6,453 nt of DNA, taken from contig JAZDMW010000023.1 of assembly GCA_043800545.1 (NCBI GenBank), forward strand, positions 1-6,453. The letters are read 5' to 3'. The position numbers were made by a program, and so were the translations under genes. Origin of the DNA: 1-14-0-20-39-34 sp043800545 (GTDB lineage Bacteria; Patescibacteriota; Patescibacteriia; Magasanikbacterales; UBA922). This document shows positions 5,518 to 6,453 of this stretch, one piece after another. The notes under the pieces are model-generated. The model searched no databases. It was not told where the DNA came from and was given only the letters and a program-made list of their open reading frames with translations. Every line of letters starts with the position of its first letter. Position 1 is the first letter of the stretch.

Positions 5518-6252
5518 TCAACAGAGTTCACGAGTTAAGAAATCAATTTCCTTCTGTAGTTCTTCGGAGGAGGTGTATTCCCCTTCAAGAATCAAAGGGA
5601 TATCTTGAACAGAAAGAATCCTCCCAACAAAATCAACAATCTCGCGGGCATTGTCAGCCCTATAAACGAGAGAGTGGATGTTGTCTGGGGTTTGTCCACT
5701 TACATGGAGATGAGCCAGACTATCCTGACACGTCTCGAACAGGTCCTTTGCATATCCCATTGCTGGGTCATGCTCATAGGCGTGCTGGACATCCAGCACG
5801 AGTCGGCAACCGACATCGCTCATCAATTTTTCGAGATCATCGATCAGGAAACCGTCGGCCTTCCTTATGTCCATGTTTTCAAGTGCTAGGGGGACTCCGC
5901 CATCCAGTAGTTGCCTATACTGTTCTGTTGGATAGTTTCCATCCAATTTCATAGGATGGGTGACTACAACAGTAGCTTCACAGCAAGCGATGGCGTATCG
6001 TGCTGTTGTCAACATTTGTTCGTCAATCTCCCTTGTGACCCCAGGGAGATGCAGAGACACGTAGTTAACAGCAAACCTTTTTTTTACGTTCAGGGAACGC
6101 ATCCGTTCGTCTTCTCTCCCCCAGGAAGAGAGATGGATTTCTGCGGTGTTTGCCGTTGTTCTCCCTAAGAAGAGGGATTGTTCTTCTAATGAATATATAC
6201 CTCGTGCATACATCCATCCCGTCGAAGGACCAATCAACAGCTGATGCCTCAT
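5518..6252 (-). CDS. xylose isomerase-like TIM-barrel protein (sugar phosphate isomerase/epimerase or AP-endonuclease-2 family)
   Basis: This 244-residue protein has the pattern of the metal-dependent xylose isomerase-like TIM barrel. Likely metal or catalytic residues fall at strand ends: E38 (AEIHL), H68 (SLHLP), H99 (VTHP), E125 (LALENM), D154 and H157 (LDVQH), H181/H183 (HLHVSG), H193 and E223 (ILEGE). The set resembles both sugar isomerases/epimerases and endonuclease IV relatives, so the substrate cannot be named. It has no signal peptide and should be cytoplasmic. Start 6252 is supported by GGAG at 6259-6262, six bases upstream, and by a near-consensus promoter (6314-6342). It stands alone between two terminators. 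Hand-counted GC over 5521-6240 is about 47% (339 of 720), against roughly 35-40% in sampled lines of the neighbours. It is the only one of the four complete genes with a clear Shine-Dalgarno, and it is flanked by a 49-bp direct repeat. All this suggests recent acquisition. Confidence 0.88.
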   Translation of the reverse strand: MRHQLLIGPSTGWMYARGIYSLEEQSLFLGRTTANTAEIHLSSWGREDERMRSLNVKKRFAVNYVSLHLPGVTREIDEQMLTTARYAIACCEATVVVTHPMKLDGNYPTEQYRQLLDGGVPLALENMDIRKADGFLIDDLEKLMSDVGCRLVLDVQHAYEHDPAMGYAKDLFETCQDSLAHLHVSGQTPDNIHSLVYRADNAREIVDFVGRILSVQDIPLILEGEYTSSEELQKEIDFLTRELC

Positions 6253-6291
6253 CGTTTTCTCCGGCCTGATTTGGTGTGAGAGAATCTTGTA

Positions 6292-6307
6292 ATCGTTTTT
6301 TTACGAT
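6292..6307. repeat. small A/T-loop hairpin in the leader of the isomerase-like gene
   Basis: ATCGT (6292-6296) and ACGAT (6303-6307) form a 5-bp stem with a 6-base homopolymer loop, located right at the predicted transcript start (about 6307). It could be a 5' mRNA-stabilising hairpin. It is short and may be chance. Confidence 0.3.
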
Positions 6308-6313
6308 CATGTG

Positions 6314-6342
6314 ATTATACTACAATTTCTCTAAAAAGTCAA
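6314..6342 (-). promoter_or_regulatory. near-consensus promoter of the isomerase-like gene
   Basis: On the minus strand TTGACT (6337-6342, 5 of 6) and a perfect TATAAT (6314-6319) are separated by 17 bases. Transcription would start near 6307, giving a leader of about 55 bases to the ATG at 6252. It lies inside the repeat-bounded segment, so the gene carries its own promoter and does not depend on read-through from the tRNA. Confidence 0.85.
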
Positions 6343-6355
6343 TCTCATAAGGTGA

Positions 6356-6379
6356 TGGATAAAAATGGAAGTATATTAA
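6356..6379 (+). pseudogene. remnant of the 3' end of a 3D-domain gene
   Basis: Seven codons and a stop (WIKMEVY, against WVKMEVY in the intact gene) remain. An in-frame TGA directly precedes them (6353-6355) and nothing recognisable as 3D-domain coding lies upstream. It is untranslated debris created by duplication or insertion. The single change is Val to Ile, as between homologous proteins. Confidence 0.7.
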
Positions 6380-6402
6380 AAACCGAGTTTCCTCGGTTTT
6401 TT
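6379..6402. terminator. second copy of the bidirectional terminator, now ending the tRNA-Cys transcript
   Basis: The stem AAAACCGAG (6379-6387) with CTCGGTTTT (6392-6400) and a 4-base loop is identical to copy 1. On the minus strand the hairpin follows the tRNA-Cys 3' end after about a dozen bases and is itself followed by five T, which suits tRNA termination. It also keeps tRNA transcription out of the isomerase-like gene. Confidence 0.85.
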
Positions 6403-6407
6403 CTTTG

Positions 6408-6453
6408 AGGTACGGGTGGGAATCGAACCCGCGCATAGAGGTTTTGCAGACCT
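6408..6453 (-). tRNA. trnC: tRNA-Cys (GCA), 3' part, cut by the window edge
   Basis: The minus strand shows the anticodon arm with loop CTGCAAA (anticodon GCA at 6445-6447), a 5-base variable region TATGC, and a T arm with GGTTCGATTCC. The acceptor 3' strand is CCGTACC, followed by discriminator U73 at 6408. U73 and GCA are the identity elements of cysteine tRNA. The T stem has one C-A mismatch (positions 50-64). CCA is not encoded; CAA follows U73, so the end must be added by the CCA-adding enzyme. Everything before tRNA position 28 (the 5' acceptor strand, D arm and first anticodon-stem base) lies outside the window. Confidence 0.93.

Larger units (their letters stand above)
6354..6402. repeat. 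49-bp direct repeat, copy 2
   Basis: This copy matches 5446-5494 with one difference. It retains the 3D gene tail in frame, reading WIKMEVY and stop, followed by the same hairpin and a run of six T. It lies between the promoter of the isomerase-like gene and the tRNA-Cys. Confidence 0.95.

Noticed and set aside
5518..5520. possible recoding of TGA as an amino acid (as in some Patescibacteria)
   Set aside because: TGA ends the isomerase-like gene just before its terminator at the expected protein length, and the other genes end in TAA, so standard stops fit.
5496..5954. 152-residue plus-strand open frame opposite the isomerase-like gene
   Set aside because: It is rich in His, Arg and Pro without family motifs, begins in the terminator area, and overlaps a minus-strand frame with clear TIM-barrel motifs, promoter and Shine-Dalgarno.
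6065..6310. 81-residue minus-strand frame overlapping the start of the isomerase-like gene
   Set aside because: Its ATG (6308-6310) would lie at or before the predicted transcript start near 6307, and beyond the shared leader it is an out-of-frame reading of the larger gene.
5446..6402. integron cassette, CRISPR or transposon explanation for the repeated hairpin
   Set aside because: There are only two copies, no integrase, transposase or cas gene, no terminal inverted repeats, and the repeat is simply a gene tail plus an intrinsic terminator.

Overview
This window looks like the replication-origin region of a low-GC bacterium with a peptidoglycan wall. My best guess, an inference only, is a member of Patescibacteria (Candidate Phyla Radiation). 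The reasons are the AT-rich DNA, three genes with no visible Shine-Dalgarno motif, the style of the DnaA protein and of the small 3D-domain protein, and the standard use of TGA as a stop. No database could be consulted.

Layout, left to right. Positions 1-304 are an intergenic origin (oriC). It has an AT-rich unwinding region (about 27-61), a run of DnaA-trio triplets (62-79), and many exact or one-mismatch DnaA boxes reaching to the 3' end of dnaA. dnaA follows on the minus strand (305-1681). The 158-base gap upstream of it carries a second cluster of DnaA boxes and a candidate promoter, so the origin appears to be split by dnaA. Next, on the minus strand, is a large bifunctional class A penicillin-binding protein (1840-4806). 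A 152-base gap (4807-4958) holds two back-to-back promoters that share one -35 element. They drive the penicillin-binding protein leftward and an exported 3D-domain (putative murein lytic) protein rightward (4959-5471). The 3D gene ends directly in a bidirectional hairpin terminator.

Right of that lies a distinct module: a minus-strand TIM-barrel sugar isomerase/epimerase-like gene (5518-6252) with about 47% GC, a near-consensus promoter and a proper Shine-Dalgarno. It is bracketed by a 49-bp direct repeat (5446-5494 and 6354-6402, one mismatch). Each repeat copy contains the last seven codons and stop of the 3D gene plus its terminator. Beyond the second copy is the 3' part of a minus-strand tRNA-Cys, cut by the window edge.

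How it fits together: the left two thirds couple replication initiation (DnaA and its sites) with a cell-wall synthesis and remodelling gene pair. The right part looks like a one-gene insertion between the 3D gene and tRNA-Cys that duplicated the gene tail and terminator, so that the 3D gene, the inserted gene and the tRNA each still end at a terminator. The observations I find most notable are this repeat-bounded insertion, the B. subtilis-like basal unwinding arrangement in oriC, and the shared -35 of the divergent cell-wall promoters.
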